Of a stretch of 64,000 nucleotides of DNA, positions 46,159 through 58,496 are shown one piece after another. The notes under the pieces are model-generated. The model was not told where the DNA came from. It was given only the letters and a program-made list of their open reading frames with translations, and ran no database searches. The first letter of the stretch is position 1. Every line of letters starts with the position of its first letter. The position numbers were made by a program, and so were the translations under genes. Source of the stretch: Chrysoperla carnea (Eukaryota; Arthropoda; Insecta; Neuroptera; Chrysopidae); contig NC_058337.1 in NCBI RefSeq assembly GCF_905475395.1, positions 86,050,368 to 86,114,367 on the forward strand, in the 5' to 3' direction.

Positions 46159-49100
46159 ATGGTTAAAATAAATAGTGAATTGTTAAATTGTTTTTATTTA
46201 TTGGTAATAATAGGATTTGCTAGTGCTGTGATTCGTAAGTTTTCAAAATTCTTAAAAATTATTTCGAAAAAATTGATAATAGTTATTGACACCGAAAAAC
46301 ATTTCAAAATAGCAGAGACGTTTCAAAAATATTTAATATCTATCCCACCATCCATTCTTCTATCTTTACGAGCTTGATCTACTTTATCTACGTCTTGGCA
46401 ACGTTCATTTTCGTTTTCGTTTTTCATAGATCGCATTTTGTGACTCGGCACAATACATACGTAATGTATTGCATTTACAAGATGTTTATCCTAATGCAGA
46501 TATTGCTCTACGTATTTCAAGAGAGGATCTTTTACCGCCCTGAAAAGGATAAAAAATAACTTACGTGCAATTGTGGAACAAGATAGACTTAATGCTCTTG
46601 CATTATTGTCTATTGAACTGACTTAGTGCAAGAAATTGATTATAGAGATGTATATAATCGACGCTATTTCGCGCAAACCAAAACCAGGAAGAAGAAAGTG
46701 ATTCTATAAGTGATTATTTAAATAAAATGTAAATTACTCATTTTTGAAAATTTAATAAAATTTTATCCATAAAATTAAAAAATAACTATAAAGAAATGCA
46801 AATAATTTTAAATCTGTGTCAATGCGATTTGGGCCTGTGGCAAAAGAACTCGGAAATAAAATACATGTTACACTAAAAATTTTTTTTGCTTTTGATATAA
46901 ACCACACGGGTACAATAACAAAAAAAGTGATCGAATAAAAGCTCGCTTCAAATTGTTCAATAAATTTCCTTGTGAAAAAAACGTTTATAAATCGGTAAAT
47001 TCAAATATTTAAATTTGCAAAATTTTTCAATTAATTGGACAGTTATTTTGAAAACTTTAAATGTCAATTGAATAATTAGTATAAACTTGAGATAAAAGCA
47101 AGTTTTAAGTTTATTAATAGCTGAATGCACCTAGTAGTTTAAATTGCATGTTGTTAGAAAGGTAATATTTGAATGCTAATTCCAAATATTATTCAAGTAA
47201 TGTAAAAAATAATCTTCTAACAATTTCCAATTTTATTAATTAATCGATGTATATACAGGTTGTCTAGCTAAGTTGACTGCATATGGAAAACTTTTTTATT
47301 ATAAGGATTACAAAACAAATTTTTTTTTAAAAAGCTCTGCTCATTCATTCCTAAACGGTTATCGCCAGTTCGTTTGTGCCTCAACTACCTTCGCATTCCA
47401 TGCATGTAATTATTTTTTTTACAAAATTGTTTAAATACACTCCTACATATCTCGGAAGTGATTTCTTGAACCGTTTCCCTTATTATCTGTTCTAAATGGT
47501 CTACATTTATTAACGACCACTAACATTCCTATCAAACTTTTTCTATATGGGAACACTCTTTATATTCGATGTCAAAAGTGAATAGCTGATTGTTAATATT
47601 TTTGAAAGCAGAACTTTTTATAAAAAATACATTTTTTTCGTAAACCTTATAATAAAGAACTTTTCCATATGTAGCCAACTTAGCTAGCCACCCTGTACTA
47701 TACTAGCCTTTTGGTAGAATCATTTTGTCATGCGACAACCTTTGTCTTAGAATATAACAACAATAACATGTTTAAATGGGTTTTCAGCATTTATTAAACA
47801 AACAAATGGATATTAAAAAACCATCGTAATTTACAACAGCGCTTTTCAAGTGTATGAATAAATTGTCTAATAAAAAATAGGCCACTCTTTTTATGCTCTA
47901 GTTATTATGATTGCCTGCTAGACGTCATTAATGATTTTCCTAATACTCAACCATCAAAAAAAGTTCAGCCTAACTAATGCAACTGAAATATAACTCACCC
48001 TAACCAAATTTCAGCGTTAATAGCGAGAGTACTTTAGTATAACCTATTTTATATAACCTATATTTTATATAACCTTAAATTAAAATTAATTTTATAACAC
48101 ATATTTCCGGAAACACATATAATATAAGTTGAAATATCTTTTTATTTCCTCATATGTAGTAAAGGAAGTATTTTAATAAAGTTAGAATCCGTGAATCCAT
48201 TTTTAAAGGTTTAGCCATGAAATCTGTACATGCGTGTATATATTCAAATATAACGTAAATAATGTAAACTCACCGGTTCAGAAAACGGTATTTGATTGGA
48301 ATTAAATTTGCCACATTACCCATATTTTATTAAAATCGAAGAATTATAAGCATTCAAAGATTGTTGTCCGTCTCTTTCTGGAAAAACAGGATTTTAAATA
48401 TAAACTCTATGGTGATTCCGAGTAATGACGTCACTAATTTATATCTTCCTCTTTTAAATAGTTTAAATAGGAGTTTTAATCGTTCCTATTTCGCATGTTT
48501 CTGAGGATTATCGAAAACTAACTTCACTTTTCGGTTCGTTCAGTGAGAATTTGAAGTGATGAAAAAAATTAAGTCATCCTCCACTAGCCAATTACCATTA
48601 TTCATTGCAATTTTTTAAAAAATTCTCATTATTTCCGATATCTTTATTTCTGCGAAACAAAGTCCGATCGGGACAGTATAGGATTCAATCAAAAGGATAC
48701 ACTTTTAACTTTTTGAAAATGTAGCTCAAAAGTATCATCCTTACTTACCGCTTTGCGCCGAGTGTTGAAGAGCTAGCAAAATTTTTCCATTTATTTTTAT
48801 GATCATAAAAAGTAAACACCGAGTGCAAAAATTTGCAAATAATTTTGTATGAAAACCGACTTTAGCGCTTGTATGAAAACCGATAACAAGTTTTTACTTT
48901 TCTCTAGAAAAAGTATTTTTTCTCTAGCAAAACCATAAACTCTCAAAGCGAAATTGGGACTTATTTCTACAAACTAATTTATCGTATGGAATAATGATTT
49001 TTTAGTCTTAGAAAAAATACCAAAAAATTTTGCGAACTACAATTCTTATAAGAACTCCGAAATGTCCTCATAATTGCAATGAAATAAATAATTTAAAAAA

Positions 49101-52100
49101 TCAAAAACCCTACTTTGTTAATTGAAATCTGGAAAGAAAGAAACGAGTCCAGTTATTTACAAAGTGACTTTAACAGTCGGGGTTCATTATGGGAAAGATT
49201 TGAGTCGGGCTAGATATTAATGGGTTTAAAAATTTTGATTTACTCAACCTTCATAAAAAATGGTTTGAGAGTAGGGGTCGAACTTATTTATCTCCCGGGC
49301 TCGGATTTTCTTTCTGATCTGATCTGTTAAATCTTATTAATTCAGTAAACTCCCTCGTAAAATTTAGTTGGACACTTCTCCTTTTGGACTCACGTTGATT
49401 AGTTTATAAGATGAACAGAAAGCTTCTAATCTTAAATACTTAATATCTATAATAAACATTTCTTATAAAATGACAAAATACCAACCATTTTACATAAGTT
49501 TTAAAGAGAAATAAAATATTAAATTGTCAAACGTCAAGAAGTAAAAAAATTTGATTTGTTAATGATGGATTTGAATGCATATAAATTCAAACGTTGTAGC
49601 ATAGTCATGGCTCCTACAGAAGAGGGAGAAATTTTCTGAATTCAATCTCATTCATACGAAATTAATCAGCATGGATTAGGTTACGTAGTAATTTGTGAGC
49701 TTTCAAAACCGCTCCCCATTTTATTGATAGCAAATTTGAACTTTACAAGTTTATTAATTCTGTTTGATCTTTGTAATGATTACTAAAAACAAGTTATTTT
49801 CTACCTGTTCTAAAATTTATGATGTTCTTATTTTTCAGTTTTTTCTATTTATCAATCCATCCCCCTCTCTTGGGTGCACGCACTTGCAATAGTATAAACT
49901 ACGTCAATGTAAAAACTATTATCTGGAAGTAAAAATTTATCGACCATACTATTTTACATGAATCACGTTTTACATATAATTAATTTTTATTATAAATACT
50001 ACAAACTAATTATTTAATTAAATACATAGCATGGATTTTCAGATTCTTTTAGAAAAAAAAAAAATTACAAGGCTTTAATATAATTTTAAGTTTAAAAAAA
50101 TCTGCTGTGAACGTTATACACAGTCTCTATTTACAGGTAGAAAATACATTTCAGGTGGAAAACATTATAAAATTTTTTTGTTACTGGACAATTGTATTAG
50201 TTTACAATCTAAAGCTTTAATTTTCCTAATTTTATAAACTGACCTTGTTTAACAATAAAATCGTTATTTTGCGTATGACGAATTGCAAAGTGGGCGGTGA
50301 TTGAATAAAAATGACAAATAATTTATTAATTTTTATACCATGTATATGAAATATACCAAGGTATATTAAGTTTAGTCGCAAGTTTGTATCGCTTAAATAT
50401 ATTGATGCTACGAAAAAAATTTTGGTATAGGTGTTTAAAAAATCACCTAATTAGTCCTTTTTCGGTTATCTGTCTGTCGTCTGTCTGTCCGTCTATCATC
50501 ACGATCACACAAAAACGAAAAGAGATATCTAGCTGAAATTTTTATAGCGTGCAGAGGACGTAAAAAGTGAAGTCAAGTTCGTAAATGAGCAACATAGGTC
50601 AATTGGATCTTGGGTCCGTAGGATCCATCTTGTAAACCGTTACACATAGAACAAATGTTTAAATGAAAAAAATGTTCCTTATAAAAAATAAACAACTTTT
50701 GTTTGAAACATTTTTTCTTAAACATCACTGTTTACCCGTGAGTAATCAACACTGTCTATACATGGTATTTCAACAACTAAGTCAGTCAATTGTTTGTTTT
50801 CACTTGCTTTTAAATAGTTTCTTATTTTGTTCAATTAATAAAACATATATACTTATAATAAGTGAATATGTATAAAAAAAATTTTAATAGTGATTAATTT
50901 TTTTTTTTTTATAATTAAAACGTCACGTTCTAAGAATTAAATATGTATATAAAAACTTCATGAGGCCCAAAAAAAATTATAATTTTCATTTCGATTTGTA
51001 GGTGCAATTTATAACAATTTATAACAAACAGTAAGACATAACTGAGGCAATATTCAGTGATTGAACGATTGCGTGCATGTTCTTTTATAAATTAACGGCA
51101 AAAGATCGCTTGGCTATTAGTTTATAAACCTACAAAAATTAAAGCAATAGATGGCTGATTTTATAATTTTATACAAATATGAATGGCTTATTTGCAACAT
51201 ATTTGAGTCGAAAATATACGGCACTCGAGCAGACGCAGTTTTTAACTTTGTTTTTTAATATTAAAAATAGTATCTTGTACAAAAACTATAGCGTTTTAGA
51301 AAAATAATTTACTCTTGTATAAAATTTTAATATTTTGTTTCAAGTCTTTTGACGTTATTTTTTTAAGTAGATATATAAGGGCTCCACGAAGCCTTTTTTA
51401 CACCTATTATTTAAAAAAATTGTTCAGTTTGATGGAAATTCAATAAAGTTTTTCAATTAACAACTGCCTTAGTACTTGTTGAAAAATTAATTTTAAAATC
51501 AATTTCCAACGGTAATAAATTCTTTAATGTGAAACATCTAAAAATGACCTATTTTCAGCGTTAATTGAAATTATAAATAATGCAAAACGCTTCTGAAGCA
51601 TTTTTCTAGACATCATTCCGAATCCAACAAAGCCATAAAACGTATTTTTACGACCATTATTTCTATAATTTAACAATTTAAACTTGTTGACTAGACTAGT
51701 TTCACTATATCTAAAACGGTAGTTAATACTTACAATTCTTCCGTTCTAAACTATGATAATAAATGCCTATCATTTAAGTTTCACTCATTATATTTTAATA
51801 AGTTATTCGACTTATTAACAAATTGACAAAAACCTGAAATTCAAAGCAATTTTTTACTGAGGCAAGTTAAGCTTAATCAACTTGTTTTGTTCTGATCTGT
51901 TAGACTGTCGTATAGGCCTTTTAGAGACCCCCATAATAAAATTCTTACGAAACTTTTCCTAATCCATCATCACTAAACCAGCTCACAATTGCGGTTCTCT
52001 ACCTGTGAGGTCTCATATTACAACATCATATAAATGATAGGTCTATATAGAATTTCATCTTTAGTGAAATAATCGAAATGTTTCGCTAGCAACCGGTTTG

Positions 52101-53466
52101 ATAAATATAATTTATTAAATTTTCTTGTTACAGCCGATTATATTCATGTTTGTAAACGAAATGATCCACAATTCGAAAAATGTTTAGCAGAAAGCATAGA
52201 AAACCTACGACCAAAATTAAAAGACGGAATTCCAGAGCTAGGAGTACCATCAATTGAACCGTTATACATTCCCGAAATTGTAGTAATTGGTCGTGAAAAT
52301 TTCCATGCCGTTGGCAAAGATGTATATGTACATAACGTTAGTACAGTGCAAATTCGAGATATAAAGTAAGTTTCATTTTTGCTTTGATTATTTTGGTGTC
52401 CTTGGAGTAGTCATTTAAACAGTTTTTATATTTTCCAGAGTTGATCTTCCAAATCAAATTTATAATGTAAAAATCTATTTACCGGAATTAAATTTTGATG
52501 CAACATATGAAGTAAATGGTCGTATTTTAGTCATTCCATTAAAAGGAAAAGGACCACTCACTGCTAAGGCAACAAATATCAACGCAGATGCCGTATTAAA
52601 AGGCAAATTATACGAAAAAGATGGTAAAGAATATTTAGACTTTGAAACACTAAACTTAAAATTGAAAATTGGTGATTATGAAGTACATCTAGAAAATTTG
52701 TTTGGCGGGGATAAACGATTGGGTGAGTCTTGAAAATTTTTAAGTCTTAAAACTTTAAAAGTGAATAGAGCTCCGAAGAGTGAATAGAATCAAAAACAAA
52801 TTTCTCAACATCCTGTTCATCAAAGGGAGAACGCGTAATAAACCTGTGTTACATTATACAATTCCTATCCTGGAGAATTATTGATGGACATAAGTTTTAA
52901 AATAAATAAAATTGGGGAGCTAGCCGTAGTCAGAAAGTCGCGGTGATGGAGATCGATTTTTTCTAGTTTCTGGTTCTTCGTTAATTAATAATCCCCGTTA
53001 ATTACATGTTAAAGTCACGCCATTAGTACAATTATAAAAGAAAATGAAAGGAAGTCTGGAAGTGTCAAAAGATTAATATTGCAGTCAAACTGAGTAATTA
53101 TTAAAAAAAGAATTTAATTATAATGTCATTACACAATGAAAAATTGCGAGGAAATATAAATTTAAGCCTTCCATTTATATTATATAGTTGTAACACAATA
53201 CCCTTAGCTACTGACCTCTTGTGAACAGATTATAAATTACTAAATCTCAAAGTGATGCGATTGAAACCAATTTATATATTGATTGATATATACCTATTGA
53301 ATATTTTGCAGGTGAAGTTACTGACCAAGCTTTGAATGAAAATAGAAGAGAATTCATTAAAGCATTAAAACCAGTTGTAGAAGACACAACTTCAGATGTT
53401 TTATTGAAAATAGCAAAAGAAATTGTGAAAAATTTCTCTTACGATGAATTATTCCCAACAAATTAG
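46159..53466 (+). CDS. Gene C: takeout/JHBP-family secreted protein, four coding exons, 248 aa
   Basis: Coding exons are 46159-46234, 52134-52365, 52439-52722 and 53312-53466, 747 nt including TAG. Introns are 5899, 73 and 589 nt, all GT-AG and in frame. Exon 1 gives a signal peptide (core FYLLVIIGFASAV) and a phase-1 donor. Exon 2 carries the cysteine pair CKRNDPQFEKC and the LRPKLKDGIPELGVPSIEP segment. Exon 3 (284 nt) equals the 134- and 150-nt exons of genes A and D joined, so the intron between them was lost. It holds GRILVIPLKGKGP and NLFGGDKRLG, both family hallmarks. The last exon ends YDELFPTN. The predicted role is a secreted carrier of a hydrophobic ligand. C is the only plus-strand member: it is divergent from B (16.8 kb apart) and convergent with D (3.7 kb apart). 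An ATTAAA just after the stop (53475-53480) may be the poly(A) signal. Confidence 0.9.
47256..47695. mobile_element. Mariner-type MITE with about 90-bp inverted repeats, 440 bp
   Basis: The left end GTTGTCTAGCTAAGTTG and the right end CAACTTAGCTAGCCACCC are inverse copies. The match runs about 90 bp inward, through ATATGGAAAA and TTATTATAAGG, to the inner AGCTCTGC/GCAGAACT. TA flanks both ends (47254-47255 and 47696-47697). It lies in intron 1 of gene C, with no coding capacity. Confidence 0.85.
49090..49215 (+). repeat. R2 foldback fragment
   Basis: ACAAAGTGACTTTAACAGTC followed by GGGAAAGATTTGAGTCGGG matches one half of the R2 element. The other arm is missing. Confidence 0.6.
50334..50811 (+). 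repeat. R1 repeat, copy 5, internally deleted
   Basis: Same ends as copy 1, but TTTACCCGTGAG is joined directly to TAATCAACACTG, so about 90-110 bp of the inner 3' part is missing. Confidence 0.8.
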
Positions 53467-53719
53467 TATAAATTATTAAATTAATATTGTTAAATTAAAT
53501 GAGAAATATTATTTTTATACAAATGTTTACTGGTTTTTATTTATTTTTTTATTTTTAACTACCCAATATAGCTTGTTATTGTAATAGATCCGATTTTGGA
53601 TATCGAAATTTTCATCATATCTTTACGATTTACTTGGTTACGTCGCAGCGCAAAGCATTGTTGTTAATAATGTGTTTTACACTCAATGTATTACACCGAG
53701 ACAAAAAAAGGAAAGCATA

Positions 53720-53935
53720 CCACTCCAGATGACTCAGTTGATTGAAATGTACTAATTTCGTGCAAGATATACCTAGAACTGCGGGTTCGATTCTCGCCGC
53801 CACAACTAAAGTTAATTTAGATAGTTGAGATGGGCTAGTGTAGTGCATAATATTTGCATGGAGTTGGTGCACCACGAGAGTCAAAGTCAAATAAATGAGG
53901 AGTTGAAACAGTCAAATAAAAATAGGTATCAAGTT
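53720..53935 (+). mobile_element. tRNA-derived SINE, about 260 bp after gene C stop
   Basis: An A-box-like GACTCAGTTGATTG (about 53730) and a B-box-like GGGTTCGATTCTC (about 53783) have normal pol III spacing. A short body and an A-rich end (AAATAAAAATAG, about 53925) follow. It could lie in the 3' untranslated region of gene C if the transcript runs that far. Confidence 0.5.
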
Positions 53936-55042
53936 AATTTGTTGGAAAAACAAATTTGTAAGGCAAGCCAACAATTTATTACCATAACCATACATAATTA
54001 ATTACATAACCATACATAATTTAATTTTTGTTGATTGTTATATGAAATACCATGCAAAACGAAATTCGAAAAATGGAAATAGAAAAATATGCGAAACTGT
54101 AATTGAAAAATGAAACTGTAGATGAAAAACTTAAAAAAAATACTTGAAGCGAATATATTTTTTTTTGTAGGCATGAACTAGATATCAAACCAATTACAAA
54201 ATTGTAAAAATTAGGTTTACCTACCCATTTTTTTTTTTTTTTTTTTGTTATAGGAATCATAGTAATAAAAAAAATGTTACATCCAATAACAACGATTTCT
54301 TCTTGAAACCACATGTTTTATTTCTTTTATACTTCTTTTAAAAGTCGCATTGGGCACAGTTAAAATTATTTTAACATTAATGAAATAAAAATAACAGATG
54401 CATATAGTTCATTAACATATAATATTATATCTAGTCTCTTCAGGAAAGCCTAATTATCCGAGATTGTATATTGATACATATCTCAAATAAGTATTTGAAA
54501 ATGACGCTAGTGCAATTATTGCACCGTAGCTTAAAATATATTGTGTAATTGTCGTTATTGGTCACATTTAAAATTATTAGATTAACCTATGCTCAGAAAA
54601 GTCAAATTTGCTTTCTATAAGGTATTTTTTTTAGATTATATGCAACTGTTATGTCAAATATGTTATAATACCTGCTTATAAAATTAATTTAAATCACGAG
54701 TCATTGATATATCGTTTGTACTCTAACATATTCACAGAGGGTTCAACGGTGTTATAGGACTTGATTATAATAATACACATTGTCTTTAGACTTGTCATTG
54801 ATTCCAGAACCTCGAGTTTTCGAACTGAAAACTTACAATAAAGTTAAACAATTTTTATTCGTTGCGCTTTCATTGGGGTTTTAATACCTTGACAGCATTC
54901 GTTGCTTGTATTATTAATTTGAGCTTTCTCCGACTGATTTAAACTTTTTTGCAATAGTATTGCCTATAAATAAATTCAATGATACAGGCTATTTTATTAC
55001 ATTATTGAGATAACCGTTGTGTGAAAACTCAAACTAGTAGTA

Positions 55043-55210
55043 TAGACCTTTTCATTTTAAAATCACGATTCTCTTTTGTTTCGGACTAAATGATTTATAA
55101 CCAATGTGATCAAATGAATAACAAATAAATTCTATTTTAGTCCAACTAATTGCTGTCAGTCCGAAAAAATAAACTCGGCACTTGCGCCGTTGGCATGATG
55201 AAAAGGTCTA
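55043..55210. mobile_element. Small MITE, 168 bp
   Basis: TAGACCTTTTCAT at the left and ATGAAAAGGTCTA at the right are perfect 13-bp inverted repeats, including the flanking TA. The inside is non-coding. Confidence 0.65.
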
Positions 55211-57170
55211 TTATGAGCCGTTGCGTGGTAATCCTTGTGGTGTCCGTTACAAAGTGATATACAAAGCTTTTAATATTTCCGCGGTCAATTAATATAACAG
55301 CGGTCAATTTGATTCTGCACATAAATAATAAAAAATGTTTAGCTCTTACAGGTCAGTGTACAAAAATGATTCGAGATTCCAACGCTAAAATATTGCGCCT
55401 TATTTAAACAAAAATTACAGTTTACCCGCAAAATTTCCATTAATTTGAACTTTCTTACAATGATTTCATCATTTATGTCATAATATTGCCTGTATGGAAA
55501 ATGTTTTTTATTGCAGCGATACCTGTACTTACTCCTACAATAAATAAGTCACCGTCAAATATCGCTTTGTTTTACATATAATTTTCAATAATTAGTCACA
55601 ACGCTTAAATTCCTTGTTTTTTTAGTGGGTTATTAATTAAAAATTATTAATTGAATACTATTAGTTTTTTAAAAATTAGAAAAATTACATGTCTTTTCAA
55701 AATTAGTCTATCTGTGTGCAAATTAGCAGCTAAATTTTGAATTGTTTGGTCTAAGGATTCTTTAACTGTCTAAAAAAATACTGTATTTCTGTTACAAAAG
55801 ACTATAGTACAAACATTGTCATTGTTTGTATTTAAAATTATTTGTTGAATTAAATGACCTGGATTTGTTAAACACAATGTAGTATTTCGAATACTTATGT
55901 CTCGATAATCGTTTACATTTTTAAACTTATGAAAAGTTTAATCAAGAACCACTTATATATTATTGTTTAAAACAATGGTTAAAAGAACCAATTAAAAACC
56001 ACTTTTAATTATTATCTGAACGGCTTTTTTTTAGTGCGAATCAATTCGGGAGGTTATGGGTTTTGATTGCAACATATATACCAAATCACAGAAATCTATT
56101 GGCTAATCAGCTGCTGTCTCATTTAACGCGGGCACACATTCAAACCGCTACAAATATTGTAATTTTTATTTTCAGTCAAGAAATTAATAGAAATTCTTTA
56201 AATTGGGATTTCATTAAAAATTGACACCAGGTAACGTATCTTAAAGACGACATTAATTTGCTATCAAAGAAACTTACAAATAACTTTAACTAGCCAAAAT
56301 TTTTTATTCAAGAAAGAGCACAAAAATTTGGCCCAGCAGGCTAATATCTTGCATGTACTAAATTCTGAATTGATCCTGAACAAGCAATCGCCCTTGACGT
56401 GAATGTTTTGTATGCCCATAATATCGGATGAAATGGGCCCAATTTTTTAATAAATTGGCTGTCCTTAAATTTGGGAATTAGGTCTATGTTTTGATTATGG
56501 CTTCTGACTTACAAAGAGGAATTTTTATAAAAGCCGCTAAAGCGCTGATATTTATAGATATTAGTTAGGTTGAACTTTATACTAAGATTATATTGTTGTC
56601 AGGGCCAGAAAACCAAAATTATATTGTTTATGATTCATCCTTCATTATAAATATAACATGTTTTATAGGAAGGCGTTACTTCCAGGTAAATGTTAATTTT
56701 TGAGGTGCAGAAAACGATAGTGACTGGATAATTGACCGTCGAAGTGGCATTCATTTTTTCACATAGGAGGTTACACATCCAGCATTTCGGCAAATATGCT
56801 AATAATTAATCGTACAATAAGTACGAGAAACTAACGTAATATGAGGGTGTAGATTTCGCAAACTTAATGAATATATAATCTACTTGAGTAAAATAAATTA
56901 TTTACGTAATGGAAGAAACATTTTGAATATCATAAATTTTTTTTCTTCATAAAAGGTCTCCGTAGGACTTCGGTATAAGAAATAATATCTCAAACAAAGT
57001 ATCACAATTTGTTTTATTTTTGTACAATAGTGTTAACAGAATTTTTCGAATTAAAAGTAATCCACAAATAACATTTTTTTTTTTTGTGTAATATTAATAT
57101 GAAAATGTATATTAATTGGACGGAAATGTTTTTATGTAATACTTTTATGGTATCAATAATTCCTAAAATA

Positions 57171-58496
57171 TTACTTTGGAAATAGCTGATCGTACGTAAA
57201 TGGTTCCACCACATTATTCGCAATATCTAAAAATACTTTTGATAATGCTTTTTCAATTACAGGTAATAACTCTTTTAAAAATGCATCAAAATTGGAATTT
57301 ATAGCGCCATTTACAACATCACCTAGAATATAAAATCATATTAAAAATTTTTGTACAATAATTTTCTTTTTAGCAAGTTTTGTTCCAGGCCCATAAAAAA
57401 TGCAAACTATTGTGGTTTTACGCTAAGCGTAAAGGGAGCAAAATAATACCAATGTAGTTGACATCTTGGATATCGTTGTGTTTATGAATATGTCAACGTA
57501 ATATTCTGACTTCCGTCATATTGGAAACTGATAACAAAAAGTTACTCAAATCAGCGTTAACTCCACTATTAATGAAAATCAACTTATTGCGTTATGTTTA
57601 GTTGATCTGGGTCGAGTAATCACAGGCAGGAGTGGCTAGAGGCCCTTTTTTGGAAATCGAATTTACAATTTTACTAGTTAATTTACAATCTGACGAAAAT
57701 TACAATATTATGGTGGCAAATACAATCATATAGCCTGTCAGCTCGTAACAGAAAAATATAATCAATTTTTTACAGTCTGCCAATGATAGAGAACAGTTAT
57801 ACAGCTGCAAGCAACAGAAAAATTTATAAAATAATAAGGGCAGGCTGTAAAAAATTGATTATGCTTTTCTGTAATGAGCTGACGGACTAATAAAATGATT
57901 TTTTTATTTAAGCCGATTTTTCGATTCGAAAATTTTTTTTGAAACATAGATAATTTTTATTCTCTATATTTTATTTTTGAAAATTACCAACCTAAGACCT
58001 TTTCACCGCCAAATAAATTTTCCAATTTAATGTTACCATTTCCAACTTTAATTTTCAAATTTAATGATGTAAAACGTATTTTTGTTACTCCATCTAGTTC
58101 ATATAATTCACCTTGAACTGAAACTCGCCCTTTACAATTTGCTAAAAAAAAAAAATTTTTTAAATTTAATCTTTCGATTTATTAAGGTAACAGTTTGTCT
58201 ATTGCATGTTCCTCATGAAAATACGCAATAATTTCGAATATAATTTCTGTGTTTGATAAAAGGTCGTCCGTCGGTTACTTACGCTTAATACTATTAAATA
58301 GGTATTCAACACAAATCGATTTTAACGAAAATTTAATGAATACTTTTTAAGGCTATACTTACTTAAATTTCCAAATAATGGACCACTACCACGAATAGGA
58401 ATAAGTAAAATACGGCCATCAAGTCCATAATCAGCCTCAATATACAAATGTGGGAGATCTACATCACCAACGTAAGTTTGCTTCTCGTTATTGACT
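57171..58496 (-). CDS. Gene D: takeout/JHBP-family protein, 3' part only (last three coding exons)
   Basis: Exons in transcription order are 58363-58496 (134 nt), 57992-58141 (150 nt) and 57171-57322 (152 nt), matching gene A exons 3-5 in size and phase. They encode the last 144 residues. Visible hallmarks are GRILLIPIRGSGP, NLFGGEKVLG and the carboxy end YDQLFPK. Acceptors and donors are GT-AG; the donor at 57991 is the weaker G|gttggt. The acceptor before 58496 calls for an upstream exon of about 240 nt with the CKR cysteine pair plus a signal-peptide exon. I scanned the minus strand from 58498 to 64000 and found neither, so they probably lie past the right edge behind an intron of more than 5.5 kb. 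Sequence in the middle exons is closest to gene C, which faces it tail to tail. A minus-strand AATAAA near 57012-57017 may be the poly(A) signal. Function as for the other members: secreted carrier, ligand unknown. Confidence 0.85.
57732..57890. mobile_element. Foldback MITE in intron 4 of gene D
   Basis: The left arm (GCCTGTCAGCTCGTAACAGA, TAATCAATTTTTTACAG) and right arm (CTGTAAAAAATTGATTA, AATGAGCTGACGGACTAA) are inverse copies of about 50 bp at roughly 85 percent identity, flanked by TA-rich DNA. It sits inside the 669-nt intron between the last two exons. Confidence 0.75.

Larger units (their letters stand above)
46235..52133 (+). other. Intron 1 of gene C, 5.9 kb
   Basis: Holds the MITE at 47256-47695, an R2 fragment at 49090-49215 and R1 copy 5. 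The rest (46300-47250, 47700-49080, 49220-50330, 50820-52130) is AT-rich with no exon that I can support. Confidence 0.6.
53467..57170. other. Region between convergent genes C and D
   Basis: 3.7 kb with a SINE-like element (53720-53935) and a small MITE (55043-55210). The remaining AT-rich sequence shows no gene. Confidence 0.6.
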
